Positions 37,144 through 47,281 are shown, counted from the first letter of the stretch. The stretch is DNA of 64,000 nucleotides from Candidatus Accumulibacter affinis (GCA_016713625.1 JADJOT010000009.1:124001-188000), one strand, 5' to 3'. The notes: generated by a model from the sequence alone, not told the origin. Made by a program: numbers and translations.

Positions 37144-37335
37144 ACAGGCTTCCCGCGGGATGAGCAACGCGTACTGAGCACAACGGAATCCATCGAGCTG
37201 GATATTCGCCTGTCCAGCCTCGATCTGGCAGCAGAATTCGGCGTATCCGCCGAGCGAATTCGTCAGGTTGAAGTGAAAGCGCTGCAAAAAATGCGCGCCA
37301 CCCTGGCGCCACTGGCGACCATGCGGAGTCCCTGA
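37144..37335 (+). pseudogene. RpoH (sigma-32) C-terminal fragment
   Basis: Reads SLDLAAEFGVSAERIRQVEV then KALQKMRATLAPL to a TGA at 37333. This is sigma-70 region 4.2 in the RpoH form. No earlier sigma-factor regions are present in any frame upstream. Remnant only. Confidence 0.75.
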
Positions 37336-37440
37336 CGGACGGCTGTGGACGACGGCAGACGGGAGTCGCGGAATGGCCTGCCATTGGCAACAGCAGGCAG
37401 AAAGCGAGCGTCTGGAAGCTTCCGGCATGAGCGGTCGATA

Positions 37441-38142
37441 TCAAGCGACGGCACCGAACAGAGTGCCCACTCCGGCGGTAATCGCCATCGCCAGCGCGCC
37501 CCAGAAGGTCACCCGCCAGGCGCCGATCAAGGCGTTGGCACCGCCAGCTCGGGCGGCACTGGCGCCCAGCAAGGCGAGGAACACCAGAGATGTGCCCGAC
37601 ACCCACGGAATCAGGACGCCCACGGGCAGCAGCGCGGTGACGGCCAGGGGCAGCGCCGCACCGACCGCAAAGCTTGCGGCCGACGCCAATGCCGCCTGCA
37701 GCGGCCGTGCGCTGAGCGTCACAGAGATGCCCAGCTCGTCACGCGCATGCGCAGCGAGGGCGTCGTGCGCCATCAGTTGTTGCGCCACTTGCTGTGCCAG
37801 GCCGGGATCAAGTCCCCGAGCCACATAGATGCCACTCAGCTCCCGCTGTTCCGCAGCGGGATCCCGGTCGAGCTCGGCGCGCTCGCGCGACAGGTCGGCG
37901 TGCTCCGTATCTGCCTGCGAATGGACCGATACATACTCGCCAGCGGCCATCGACATGGCGCCGGCCACCAGGCCGGCAACACCGGTGACCAGAATGTTGC
38001 CCGAGCTGGCGCTGGCGGCCGCGACGCCGACCAGCAGGCTGGCCGTCGAAACGATGCCGTCGTTGGCACCGAGTACGGCGGCGCGCAGCCAGCCGATACG
38101 GTCGGTCCGGTGACGTTCAGTGTGGCGGCGCGACGCGTTCAT
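37441..38142 (-). CDS. VIT1/CCC1 family Fe2+/Mn2+ transporter
   Basis: 233 aa from the ATG at 38142 (MNASRRHTERHRTDRIGWLR). The family signature RAAVLGANDGIVSTASLLVG and GAMSMAAGEYVSVHSQ are present, then an acidic/basic cytoplasmic loop (residues about 80-150) and three hydrophobic helices. Bacterial VIT-like proteins export or store iron or manganese. A TTG start overlapping the b561 stop would add 14 residues. Downstream gene of a two-gene operon. Confidence 0.88.
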   Translation of the reverse strand: MNASRRHTERHRTDRIGWLRAAVLGANDGIVSTASLLVGVAAASASSGNILVTGVAGLVAGAMSMAAGEYVSVHSQADTEHADLSRERAELDRDPAAEQRELSGIYVARGLDPGLAQQVAQQLMAHDALAAHARDELGISVTLSARPLQAALASAASFAVGAALPLAVTALLPVGVLIPWVSGTSLVFLALLGASAARAGGANALIGAWRVTFWGALAMAITAGVGTLFGAVA

Positions 38143-38180
38143 CGGGCAATGATCTCGGTTGGGTCGGTCGCACTCAATTC

Positions 38181-38729
38181 TCAATCCCGGCTCGGAAGCA
38201 TCCGCCGGAGCGTGTTGTCGTGGATAAAGTAGTGGTGAAACAGAGCGGCGGCGGCATGCAGGCCGATGAGAAAATACCCCACCGTGCCACCAATCTCATG
38301 TATCTCCTTGATCAGGCCAGCCAGATTCTTGCTCTCACCGATCAGCACCGGCAGGTGCAGACCGAAGAACGGGATCGGCTTTCCGGCCGCGCTGAGCAGC
38401 AGCCATCCAGCCAGCGGCATGCCAATCATCAGTGCGTAGAGCGCCAGGTGCATTAGCCTGGCGGACCGTTTTTGCCAAACCGGCGGATCCGGTTCAATGC
38501 GCGGGACAGGGGCGGTCAGGTGTACCAACAGGCGCAGCGCAGCGAGGACGAATACGGACAAGCCGAGCATGAAGTGCCAGACCTTCAGCGCCTCGCGAGG
38601 ATCGCTTCCTTTGGGGAAATACCCGCGCAGTTCAATACAGCCATACACCGCTACGAAGAGTAGCAGCATCAACCAGTGCAGCCCGATCGACAGCGATCCG
38701 TAACGGTCAGTGCTATTGCGCCAGTTCAT
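38181..38729 (-). CDS. Cytochrome b561 family protein
   Basis: 182 aa, four transmembrane helices with haem-ligand histidines (GLHWLM, VWHFMLG, LMHLALYALM, GLHAAAALFHHYF). Different from the copy at 15021 (low identity, same fold). 39 bp upstream of the VIT gene on the same strand; a copy of the repeated operator is 81 bp before its ATG. Confidence 0.9.
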   Translation of the reverse strand: MNWRNSTDRYGSLSIGLHWLMLLLFVAVYGCIELRGYFPKGSDPREALKVWHFMLGLSVFVLAALRLLVHLTAPVPRIEPDPPVWQKRSARLMHLALYALMIGMPLAGWLLLSAAGKPIPFFGLHLPVLIGESKNLAGLIKEIHEIGGTVGYFLIGLHAAAALFHHYFIHDNTLRRMLPSRD

Positions 38730-38809
38730 GAGCTTGCTCCCGGGAGGTGAAGGCCTACATGCTATTCGAGAATGGCTTTCCCGAGATCCCTTTTTTGTTT
38801 GCCGTCACC

Positions 38810-38825
38810 TGTGCGCCACCGTACA
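38810..38825. promoter_or_regulatory. Predicted 16-bp operator, copy 2
   Basis: TGTGCGCCACCGTACA, TGT-N10-ACA shape with GC-rich core, in the gap before the - strand cytochrome b561/VIT operon. The rest of the 38730-38893 gap is otherwise featureless and AT-rich. Confidence 0.6.
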
Positions 38826-38893
38826 GACTGGGCGAACTTAATGTACAAGTCGCGTCAGCGTCTACAAGCAAAAAGACGAAGATATCGGTGACA

Positions 38894-41403
38894 TCAAGGT
38901 AAGCTGTTGAGGGGAGCAGTTTCATTCCCGGTGACGAGGAAACGTTCGAAATCCTCGGGAGTCAAGGGGCGACTGAACAGAAAGCCTTGTCCCGCGTCGC
39001 ATTGTTGAGTACGCAGGAAGGCCAGTTGCTCGCTCGTCTCGACGCCCTCGGCAATCACCCGCTGTTTGAGGTTCCGACCCATGCCGATGACCGCGCTGAC
39101 GATGGTTGCGTCATCGGTGTCAGTGGCGATGTCACGTACGAAGGATCGGTCGATCTTCAGGGTGCTGATCGGGAAGCGCTGCAAATAACTCAGGCTCGAA
39201 TAGCCCGTACCGAAGTCGTCGATGGCCAGTTTGACCCCATGGCCTTGAGCGCTTCAAGTACCGATGCCGAGCACACGGCGTCCTGCATGAGCATGCTCTC
39301 GGTCAGCTCCAGTTCAAGATAGGCTGGCGCCAGACGGGTCTCTTCGAGGATCAGGGCGACCCCTTCGAGAAAGCCCTTTTGCCTGAACTCCACGGCCGAA
39401 ATGTTGACTGCCACGGGCACGGCGCGCAGGCCGGCATCCAGCCAGGACTGGACCTGCCGGCAGGCTTCGCGCAGCACCCAGCGGCCGATCGGCACGATCA
39501 GGCCGCACTCTTCGGCGATAGCCACGAACTGCCCCGGGCAAACGAGTCCGAGAGCCGGATCCAGCCAGCGGACGAGGGCCTCGGCGCCGGTCATCACACC
39601 GGACGCAAGATCGATCTGTGGCTGGTAATGCAGGCGGAACTCTCCCTCCTTCAGCGCGCGCCGAAGCCCAGTTTCGACGAACTGGCGGCGGACCGCACGC
39701 GTGTTCATGTCGGGTCTGAAGAACTGGTAGTTGTTGCGACCGCTGGCCTTGGCGTGATACATGGCGGTGTCCGCGTTCTGCAGCACGGTGTCCGCGTTGA
39801 GGCCGTCATCCGGATAGACGCTGATGCCGATGCTCAAGGTGACATGCAGTTCCTGCGTGCCGATGAGATACGGCGCGGCAAACGCGGTGAGCAGCTTCTC
39901 CGCCACCAGGGCAGCATCCAGCGGCTCCTCGATTTCGGCCAGCAGGATCACGAACTCATCGCCGCCCTGCCGGCATACCGTGTCGGTGGCCCGCACCGCC
40001 GCTGTCAGGCGCTGCGCGACCAACTGCAGCACCTGGTCGCCGATCGCATGCCCCAGCGAGTCGTTGATGTGCTTGAAATAATCCAGGTCCAGGAACACCA
40101 GGGCCACCTGTTTGTGGCGCCGCTTGCCCAGCCCGATCGCCTGCGAAAGACGTTCGGTCAGCAGCACTCGATTCGGCAGGCCGGTGAGAAAGTCGTGCTG
40201 GGCCAGATGAGCCATTTTCAGCGTCATGGCCCGGGATTCGCTGACGTCGTGGAAGACCAGCACTGCGCCGGCAACCCGGCCATCCCGGTTGTGGATGGGG
40301 GCGGCAGAATCCTCGATCGCCAATTCGCATCCGTCGCGGCGGATGAGCACGCAGTCTGCGGCCAGCCCGACAGTCCTGTTCTCGCTGATCGCCAGCTGCG
40401 CGGGATTTGGCGCGGCCTGGCGCGTCCTGCCGTCGAGGATTCTGAACACCTCCGCCAGCGGTCGGCCGAGGGCTTCCCTGGCAGACCAGCCGGTCAACGC
40501 CTCGGCAACCAGGTTCAGATAGGTCACGTTGCCCAAAAGGTCGGTGCTCAGCACGGCATCACCGATCGAGTTGAGCGTGACCTGGGCGCGCTCCCTTTCC
40601 TCGAAGAGCTCGTCTTGCGCCGCCTGGAGGACGAACTCCGCGGTCTTGCGCTGAGTGATGTCCTCAACCGTCTTCACCCGACCGTGTGTTGCCAGGCCAT
40701 CGCTTATGGCGGCGCTATTGACACGCGTCCACACCACGTTGTCGTCAGGCTGACGAAAACGGAACTCGGTCTGGAAGGGCTCCAGGCCCCGCACGGCTTC
40801 GCCCCACTCAGCCAGGACGCGCTGGCGATCGACAGGGTGAATTGCTCTGGTCCACCTGGTCCCCAGGGTCTCTTCCCGGCTTAGCCCAGATATCTTTTGA
40901 TAGGCCGCGTTGGTATAGACGCAACTCCCCAGCGCATCGGAAACGAAGATGCCCAGCGGCGAGGAGTCGCTGATCGCACGGAAACGCGCTTCGCTACTCC
41001 GCAGGTCGTCTCGGGTGGCCTTGCGCTCGATCAGGTAAGACAGCACGCGCGGCAGCCAGTGGCCGTCCCGCTGGCCTTTGACAAAATAGTCAACAGCGCC
41101 ACGTTGCACCGCCTGGCGCGCGGTCTGCTCATCACTCGCCGCGCTGAGAACCACGATCGGAACATTGGGAGCGGCCTGAAACACTTGATCGAACACCCCA
41201 AGGCCTCGACCATCCGGCAGCACCAGGTCCAGGACGACCACTTCGATAGCAGTCTTGCCCAGTCGTTCGAGTGCCGCCGAGAGCTTGCTCACCCTTTCGA
41301 CACGAAACGAGCGTTCTCCCGTTCCCGCGAGCGACTTCTGAATCAGTGCAGCGTCAGAAGGGTCACCCTCGACGAGAAGCACGGCGGTCGAGCCGTCACT
41401 CAC
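38894..41403 (-). pseudogene. Receiver-PAS-PAS-GGDEF-EAL cyclic-di-GMP protein, one frameshift
   Basis: GTG at 41403 gives MSDGSTAVLLVEGDPSDAAL. Order: receiver domain with phospho-Asp in VVVLDLVLPDG; PAS (residues about 150-270); PAS (about 280-395); GGDEF with RQGGDEFVIL; EAL with ALVRWL. In the EAL domain a G is missing from a GGG run near 39237 (EALKAMG then should read VKLAIDDFGTG). The frame resumes at YLQRFPISTLKIDRSFVRD and ends at 38894. One base restores a full bifunctional cyclase/phosphodiesterase. Confidence 0.88.
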
Positions 41404-41407
41404 TGGA

Positions 41408-41608
41408 CTACCAGGTTCGTGGGAGATCGATTCCGGCCAGCGGCACCCTGAGGCGTCCACATTCGTCTTCCCAGTCGTCCAGATCTGCCGCGTAATGCGG
41501 CGCGTTGCCGGTATCAGGGCGCTTGGGTCTGAGTGAAGCGAGCACAAGAGCAAGCGCCACGCCGCCTCTGCGAGCGAATGAGCGGATGCCCGACCGATAG
41601 CTATTCAT
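41408..41608 (-). CDS. Small hypothetical protein upstream of the GGDEF-EAL gene
   Basis: 66 aa from ATG 41608 with GAGGA nine bases upstream. Basic N-terminus (MNSYRSGIRSFARRGG), a short hydrophobic stretch (VALALVLASL), acidic middle. It ends 5 bp before the GTG of the GGDEF-EAL gene, so it may be co-translated. No family recognised. Confidence 0.45.
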   Translation of the reverse strand: MNSYRSGIRSFARRGGVALALVLASLRPKRPDTGNAPHYAADLDDWEDECGRLRVPLAGIDLPRTW

Positions 41609-41661
41609 GAGCAAAATCCTCTAGTGCGGAACACGACTGCTGATATTGCCAACCGCGCAGC

Positions 41662-41994
41662 TTAGCGGCGACTGATCACGACGCCGATCATGAGTCCGAC
41701 CGCCGCGGCAATCCCGAGAACCTTCCATGGGTTGTCCAGCACGTACTCCTGCGTGGTGTGAGCGACGACTTTGGCCTTGTCGGTAACCGCGGTGCGCGCA
41801 TCCTCCAATCGGTATCTGGCCTCGGCGAGCTTTGCTCCGAGATTTGCACGCGCCGCCGAGAGTCCTGCTGCGGTCGAATTCGCCATTTCCTTCAGGGCGT
41901 GGTCGGTATCGTCGACGACGCCCCTGAGGTCCTTCACGAGCTTGTCCGTGGTGCCTTCAATAGCGCCATGCCTGGCGATCAGTTCGGTAGTCAT
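41662..41994 (-). CDS. DUF883 / ElaB-YqjD family membrane-anchored protein
   Basis: 110 aa. Long amphipathic helix (residues about 10-80) then NPWKVLGIAAAVGLMIGVVISRR, the C-terminal transmembrane anchor and RR end of DUF883 proteins. E. coli relatives bind ribosomes at the inner membrane in stationary phase. Two copies of the repeated operator lie in the upstream gap, which fits stress control. Confidence 0.9.
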   Translation of the reverse strand: MTTELIARHGAIEGTTDKLVKDLRGVVDDTDHALKEMANSTAAGLSAARANLGAKLAEARYRLEDARTAVTDKAKVVAHTTQEYVLDNPWKVLGIAAAVGLMIGVVISRR

Positions 41995-42180
41995 TATGTC
42001 TCCTGGTGCGAGTAGTGGGGTGGTGATAGCGACCGCGGTTGCCGGCGCACAGTATGGCGATTGACGAAAAACCTCGTCGCCACACTGCCTTGACGCCCGC
42101 GTCTATTTTGATCGTTGGCCGTACCTTGCAGTGTAGAGATTTTCCTCATGCACATAGTGTTCCTCGGAGAAGGTTCAGTC

Positions 42181-42196
42181 TGTGCTCCACCGTACA
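42181..42196. promoter_or_regulatory. Predicted 16-bp operator, copy 3
   Basis: TGTGCTCCACCGTACA, TGT-N10-ACA, 17 bp before copy 4, between the divergent DUF883 and DUF3309 genes. Confidence 0.6.
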
Positions 42197-42212
42197 TATC
42201 GCGTGCTCTCAG

Positions 42213-42228
42213 CGTGCGCTGGCGTACA
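42213..42228. promoter_or_regulatory. Predicted 16-bp operator, copy 4
   Basis: CGTGCGCTGGCGTACA, one base from the consensus. Spacing to copy 3 is 32 bp start to start (about three helical turns). The remainder of 41995-42433 shows no gene. Confidence 0.6.
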
Positions 42229-42433
42229 GACTGCTTCCGTTGCGCGAGTCAGACTGCTGTCAGGAAGATCGCTTGGACGGCCGCAGCCGGCAGCCATGAG
42301 GCTGGAAGATCTGCGGGTAAGACCTCTGGCAGACTGGCGCCGGGGTCCCGCGTCAAGCGCTATTCCGCTGCACGACGCTTTCCCGGAAGCTTGTGCACCC
42401 ACGGCTTGCTGTCAGTGTTAGAGGAGAGATGAA

Positions 42434-42592
42434 ATGTCATTAGGAACCATTCTGCTGATCGTGATCGTTTTGATGCTGATCGGCGCGTTTCCAACCTGGC
42501 CCCACAGTCGGGGATGGGGTTACGGTCCCAGCGGTGGTCTTGGGCTGGTGGTGCTGATCCTGATCGTTCTGTTGCTGATGGGCAGGCTATAG
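42434..42592 (+). CDS. DUF3309-like small membrane protein
   Basis: 52 aa, MSLGTILLIVIVLMLIGAFP then TWPHSRGWGYGPSGG and a second hydrophobic helix ending MGRL. This two-helix plan with a W/G/P-rich loop is the DUF3309 pattern. Strong GAGGAGAG ribosome-binding site. It ends 15 bp before the convergent Crp/Fnr gene. Function unknown; such genes often accompany stress-response loci. Confidence 0.85.
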   Translation: MSLGTILLIVIVLMLIGAFPTWPHSRGWGYGPSGGLGLVVLILIVLLLMGRL

Positions 42593-42607
42593 CGCGCTGC
42601 GTCGATT

Positions 42608-43348
42608 CTACCTTCCGACGGTAGTATCCTGCCGATTCCCTACGTCGTGCAGCAGGCGATTCAATTCGTTCCTGACCACGTGGTAGCACTCGCAGGCGCG
42701 CGTTTCAAGTCCGGCCCGATCGACCACGGCAATGTGGCCGCGCCGGTAGCGAATGAAGCCGGCGCGCTGCAAGTCCGCGGCAACCGCCGTAATGCTCTCT
42801 CGGCGCACGCCCAGCATGCTGGCGACCAGTTCGTGCGTCATGACCAGATCCTTGCTCGGCAGGCGATCGAGTGTCAGCAAAAGCCAGCGGCACAGTTGCT
42901 GGTCGACTGAATGATGCCGATTGCAGGCTGCCGTCTGGGCCATTTCCGTCATCAACGCCTGGGTGTAGCGCAGCAACAGGCGCTGCAACACGCCGCTTCG
43001 ATCGAATTCCTGCTTCAGCAGGTGGCGACCCAGTCGATACGCGTAGCCGGTGGTCTGCACCACGGCCGAACTGGGCGTGGTGTTCCCGCCCATGAAAAGC
43101 GAGATGCCCACTACCCCTTCGTTGCCCACCCCCGCGGACTCGGCTGAAGCGCCCGACTCCATCACGTAATGCAGCGAGACAATGGCGGTGGTCGGGAAAT
43201 AGGCGTGTTGCAACTGTTCGCCGGGTTCGTAAAGCATTTCTCCGAGTGGCAACGGGAGCAGTTCCAGATGCCCGGCCAGGCGTGCAAACTCCACCGCGGG
43301 CAGGGCAGCGAGGAGCTGGTTTTGACTCGGACTATGGGTTGTTGGCAT
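42608..43348 (-). CDS. Crp/Fnr family transcriptional regulator
   Basis: 246 aa. Cyclic-nucleotide-binding-like beta barrel (residues about 20-120: LPLGEMLYEPGEQLQHAYFP) with the ligand-binding Arg/Glu signature of cAMP receptors not evident. Then dimer helix, and a winged helix-turn-helix (residues about 165-215: THELVASMLGVRRESITAVA). No FNR-type N-terminal cysteines, so not an oxygen sensor. Third gene of a - strand operon with the kinase and response regulator. It is the best candidate reader of the five 16-bp palindromes. Confidence 0.9.
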   Translation of the reverse strand: MPTTHSPSQNQLLAALPAVEFARLAGHLELLPLPLGEMLYEPGEQLQHAYFPTTAIVSLHYVMESGASAESAGVGNEGVVGISLFMGGNTTPSSAVVQTTGYAYRLGRHLLKQEFDRSGVLQRLLLRYTQALMTEMAQTAACNRHHSVDQQLCRWLLLTLDRLPSKDLVMTHELVASMLGVRRESITAVAADLQRAGFIRYRRGHIAVVDRAGLETRACECYHVVRNELNRLLHDVGNRQDTTVGR

Positions 43349-43372
43349 CGCTGGCTCTCGAGATCCCGAGCG

Positions 43373-44197
43373 CTATTTCCCGGTGGTGACTTCCACGCCG
43401 ATTCCCCGGTAACCGATGAAGCGGCACGAGCGGTTGAACATGGGCTCGCCGCTGACGCGAAATTGCTGTTGCGAGCCGTCGGAGTTGACGCGGTGGAAGA
43501 GAAAATCAAGGAAGGGCCGGCGGGCGGCAATGGTCCCCTGCAGTAGCTTTCGCTCCTCCTCGTTCCAGCCGGCGACCTCAAGAACATCGGCTTCTGCCCC
43601 CAGCGGGCTGACGCGGATTCCGAGCATCTCCAGAACCGGACCGGAAACCTTGGTAAAGTTCATCTTCTCGTCCTGCTCCCAATACCAGTCGGAGGCGAGT
43701 TCGGTGAGGCTGCGATAGCGGGCTTCGCTTTCGCGCAGTTCGGCGGTTCGTTCCTGCACCGTCTGTTCCAGTAGCTTGCTGTAGTTGGCGAGTTGCTTGT
43801 ACAGCAGCCGCACTTCCAGCATGTTGCGGATACGCGTCCGGACTTCGACGAGATCGAAGGGCTTGCTGATGAAATCCCTGGCACCAGCCTGCAAGGCGCG
43901 CAGTTTGTGGCCCGGCTGCGCGGTAATCACGAGGACCGGCAGGTAGGCATCCGCATCGCTTGTCTTTAGGCCTTCCATGACCTGGAAGCCGTCCATGACG
44001 GGCATCTGCAGGTCCAGCAGGATCAGGTCGTAGCGGTTTTTTCGATGCAGCGCGCAGACTTCCTGAGGGTTCATCGTCGACCCAAGGCAGGTGTAGCCGG
44101 CCTGACTGAGCAATTGCTCGAGCAGCAGAATGTTGGACTCCTGATCGTCAACGATCAGGATGCTGGCGGCAAGAACTTCGGACTCGCTAAGCATCAT
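43373..44197 (-). CDS. Response regulator with C-terminal PAS domain
   Basis: 274 aa. Receiver domain with phospho-Asp62 in DLILLDLQMPVMDG; a coiled-coil linker (EQTVQERTAELRESEARYRS); then a PAS domain (about 150-270). No DNA-binding or enzymatic output, so it probably acts in a phosphorelay with the neighbouring kinase. Overlaps the kinase by 4 bp and lies 24 bp before crp. Confidence 0.9.
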   Translation of the reverse strand: MMLSESEVLAASILIVDDQESNILLLEQLLSQAGYTCLGSTMNPQEVCALHRKNRYDLILLDLQMPVMDGFQVMEGLKTSDADAYLPVLVITAQPGHKLRALQAGARDFISKPFDLVEVRTRIRNMLEVRLLYKQLANYSKLLEQTVQERTAELRESEARYRSLTELASDWYWEQDEKMNFTKVSGPVLEMLGIRVSPLGAEADVLEVAGWNEEERKLLQGTIAARRPFLDFLFHRVNSDGSQQQFRVSGEPMFNRSCRFIGYRGIGVEVTTGK

Positions 44198-47133
44198 GCT
44201 TCTTTCTGTTCCGCTGCGCGCAGCCTTTCTGCGCTGGCAAATTTCAGAGTGACGTCGAGTGTATCCATGAACTCGTTGACCTTGATCGGCTTGGTGAGAT
44301 AACGGAAGAATCCTGCCTGCAAACCCTTCTCGATGTCGCGGGGTATGGCATTGGCACTCAGCGCAACCACAGGGATATGCGCAGTGGCGGGGTCTTCAGC
44401 CAGGATGTTCAGCGTCTTGATGCCGCTGATTCCCGGCAGATTGATGTCCATGAGGATAACATCGGGTAGCGAGGCGCGCGCAATCTGGATGCCGCATCTG
44501 GCGTCCCGCGCGCTCAGGAAGCGGATATCATTCCGGCGCGCAATGAGATCCTCGACCAGCATCAGATTCGCCGGGTTGTCTTCGACGTAGAGCACGGTCT
44601 GCAAGGGCGCATCGCTGCGCGCCTGCGCCTGCGCAAGCAGCGCGGGCTCGGCCGCTTGGGCAGTAGTCAACGGTTCACTGATCAGCTCCAGTTCGATCCA
44701 GAACACACAGCCCTTCCCGACAGTGCTTTGCACGCCGATGACCCCCCCCATCAATTCGACCAGGCGCTTGCACACCATCAGCCCGATACCGGTGCCTTCC
44801 TCGACATTCGCCTTTTGTCCGAGACGATTGAACGGCTGGAAAAGCTGCGCAAGCTGTTCCGGTGCCAGTCCCGCGCCGGTGTCGCGGACGCTGATATGAA
44901 CCGCACCCGAGGGGCTTGGCGAGCACTCCACGGTGACCATTCCGCCGACCTTGTTGTACTTGATGGCGTTGGACAGCAGGTTGATGAGCACCTGCTTCAC
45001 CCGTGTCCGATCAGCCATGACACAAAGGGGCGTGTTCAGGCACGCAAAATCCACGCTGATGGCACGCTTTTGCGCCTGTGGTTCCACCATCGCCTCGCAT
45101 TCGTACATGATTTCGGTGAGCGATACCGGTTCCATGGACAGCGACAGTTTTCCGGATTCGATCAGCGCGAGATCGAGGATTTCGTTGATCAACTCCAGCA
45201 AGTACCAGCCGGCCTTGAGGATCTGGTCGATGCTGCGCTTCTGGGCGAGCGTTGGTGGCGGAGAACCGGTTTCCATCAGCTGGGCAAAACCGAGGATGGC
45301 GCTGAGCGGCGTGCGCAACTCATGGCTCATGCCGGACAGGAAATCCGATTTGGCCAGATTGGCCCGGTCCGCCACTAAACGAGCGCTCTCCAGTTCGGCG
45401 TTCTTGTCGTGCAACACCTGATCGAGCAGTGCCCGCTCTGCTTCCACCCGCTTACGTTCGGTGTTGTCGGTGCCGATCAACAGGTAACCGATGATCGCGC
45501 TCTGCGGGTCGCGCAGGGCGGTGACCGACATCTCCGCCGGCAAGCGGCTACCATCCTTGCGGATATAGGTCAGCTCGTAGACATCCCCGATGCCGCGCGA
45601 GGCCTTGAACACCAGTGCTTCGAAGCCCGGTGCAATCGGCGTGGCAAGTTCGACACTCAAGGCCTCGGCGCGTGCGACCACTTCCTGCGGATCGGAAATG
45701 TCGGCTGGCGTGATCTTGTTGATGACGTCGGCGGCCGCGTAGCCGAGCATGCGCTCAGCGCCGACATTGAAGATCTGGATGACGCCCCTGGCGTCGGTGG
45801 CAATGGTCGAGAAATTGGCACTGTTGGAGATGGCACTCTGCAATGCCCCCGCTTTCAGCAAAGCCTCTTCGGCCTGCTTGCGCGCCGTGATGTCACGCAG
45901 AATCCCGGTGAAGAAACGCTGACCACCCAACCACATTTCGCTGGCGGCAATTTCCAGAGGAAAAAGGCTTCCATCCTTGCGCCGGCCGACCACTTCGCGC
46001 CCGAGACCGATCGCCCGCGCTTCATCACTCGCCAGATAATGCTCCAGGGAAGCCGTGCGCTGGCCGCGGTCAAGCTCCGGTATCAGCATGCCAAACTCGT
46101 GTCCGATGAGATCTGCGGGGCCATAGCCAAACATTTGCTCGGCAGCCGGGTTGACGGTCTCGATGATCCCGCCGCGGGAATGGAGTGTGATGATCCCGTC
46201 CACCACCGTGTTGAGGATGGTTTCGATCAGCGCGGCGCTGTCGCGCAGGGCTTGCTGCGCTGCATAGTCCTCGCTGACATCACGGAATACCAACACGGCA
46301 CCGACCACCAGGCCGTCGCGGTCGCGAATCGGTGCACAGCTGTCGGCGATATCGCATTCGCTACCATCGGCGGCAATCAGCACGGTATGGTTGGCCAGGC
46401 CCTGTATTGTGCCCTGCGTCAGGGTTTCCATGACCGGGATGGTGGCGGATTGACGGGTTTCCTTGTTGATGATGCTAAAAACGTCACCCACCGGGCGGCC
46501 GATGGCGGCTACTTGCGTCCAGCCGGTAAGTTTTTCAGCGACCGGATTCAGGCGCGTCACACGTGCCTCGCCATCGGTGGCAATCACGGCATCGCCGATG
46601 GAATTGAGTGTCACGGCAAGCTTTTCCTCGCTGTCGCGCAAGGTCACGTTGGCTTGCTGGAGTTGCTTGTTGATCGCTTCCTGAGTTTCGAGCAAATGCC
46701 GTGTCTCGATATGCACCGAATTCCTGAGCCGCTGCGGCGCTCTTCGATACATTCGCCAGGCGTACAGGAATGCAGACAGCAGTGCCAACAGGCTGGCGCC
46801 GGCGGTGACGGCAAATAGTCGAAGGATGTTTGCCCGGAACTCGGCTTCGTGCTGCGTCAACGACGCTTGCTCCACCTGGATGAAGCCAATCATTTCGGCA
46901 CGAATCAACTCGTCCGGAAGTCTCGAGAGCAAATCGTGCGCTTTTTTCATGAGCAGGTGGGTGTGCTCACGCGCCGTCGCTGCTTCCGCGATCTGTCTGA
47001 AAGACCAGAACGATACAGCCACACCCAGCGCCAGCAGCAGCGCCGCTAGCGCAAGCCAGGCAGGGACCTTTCGGGTTGCTTTCAGGGCGGGGCCAGCGCC
47101 GGCAAGGATGGGAGTGTTTCCTGCTTCGGACAT
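44194..47133 (-). CDS. Membrane hybrid histidine kinase with multiple PAS domains
   Basis: 979 aa. Two N-terminal transmembrane helices (about 24-46 and 125-148) around a short periplasmic region; three PAS domains (roughly 175-555); HisKA with His604 in SHELRTPL; HATPase_c with N box NAIKYN, G1 DTGAGL, G2 GTGIGL; C-terminal receiver with Asp896 in VILMDINLPG. First gene of the operon with the response regulator and crp. A copy of the repeated palindrome is about 150 bp upstream, suggesting feedback by the Crp/Fnr protein. Confidence 0.93.
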   Translation of the reverse strand: MSEAGNTPILAGAGPALKATRKVPAWLALAALLLALGVAVSFWSFRQIAEAATAREHTHLLMKKAHDLLSRLPDELIRAEMIGFIQVEQASLTQHEAEFRANILRLFAVTAGASLLALLSAFLYAWRMYRRAPQRLRNSVHIETRHLLETQEAINKQLQQANVTLRDSEEKLAVTLNSIGDAVIATDGEARVTRLNPVAEKLTGWTQVAAIGRPVGDVFSIINKETRQSATIPVMETLTQGTIQGLANHTVLIAADGSECDIADSCAPIRDRDGLVVGAVLVFRDVSEDYAAQQALRDSAALIETILNTVVDGIITLHSRGGIIETVNPAAEQMFGYGPADLIGHEFGMLIPELDRGQRTASLEHYLASDEARAIGLGREVVGRRKDGSLFPLEIAASEMWLGGQRFFTGILRDITARKQAEEALLKAGALQSAISNSANFSTIATDARGVIQIFNVGAERMLGYAAADVINKITPADISDPQEVVARAEALSVELATPIAPGFEALVFKASRGIGDVYELTYIRKDGSRLPAEMSVTALRDPQSAIIGYLLIGTDNTERKRVEAERALLDQVLHDKNAELESARLVADRANLAKSDFLSGMSHELRTPLSAILGFAQLMETGSPPPTLAQKRSIDQILKAGWYLLELINEILDLALIESGKLSLSMEPVSLTEIMYECEAMVEPQAQKRAISVDFACLNTPLCVMADRTRVKQVLINLLSNAIKYNKVGGMVTVECSPSPSGAVHISVRDTGAGLAPEQLAQLFQPFNRLGQKANVEEGTGIGLMVCKRLVELMGGVIGVQSTVGKGCVFWIELELISEPLTTAQAAEPALLAQAQARSDAPLQTVLYVEDNPANLMLVEDLIARRNDIRFLSARDARCGIQIARASLPDVILMDINLPGISGIKTLNILAEDPATAHIPVVALSANAIPRDIEKGLQAGFFRYLTKPIKVNEFMDTLDVTLKFASAERLRAAEQKEA

Positions 47134-47281
47134 GGCCGATTTCTCTTATGAGGCGTACACGAATCCTGAGGGCGAACTGCGCTTTCGAATGGACAGGAGG
47201 ACAAGCTCGCACAGTCGGTATAAGCAACGGGCCTCGATGAGGCGCCGACACTCGATACTGAAGATTGCTCGATAGCCCGTC

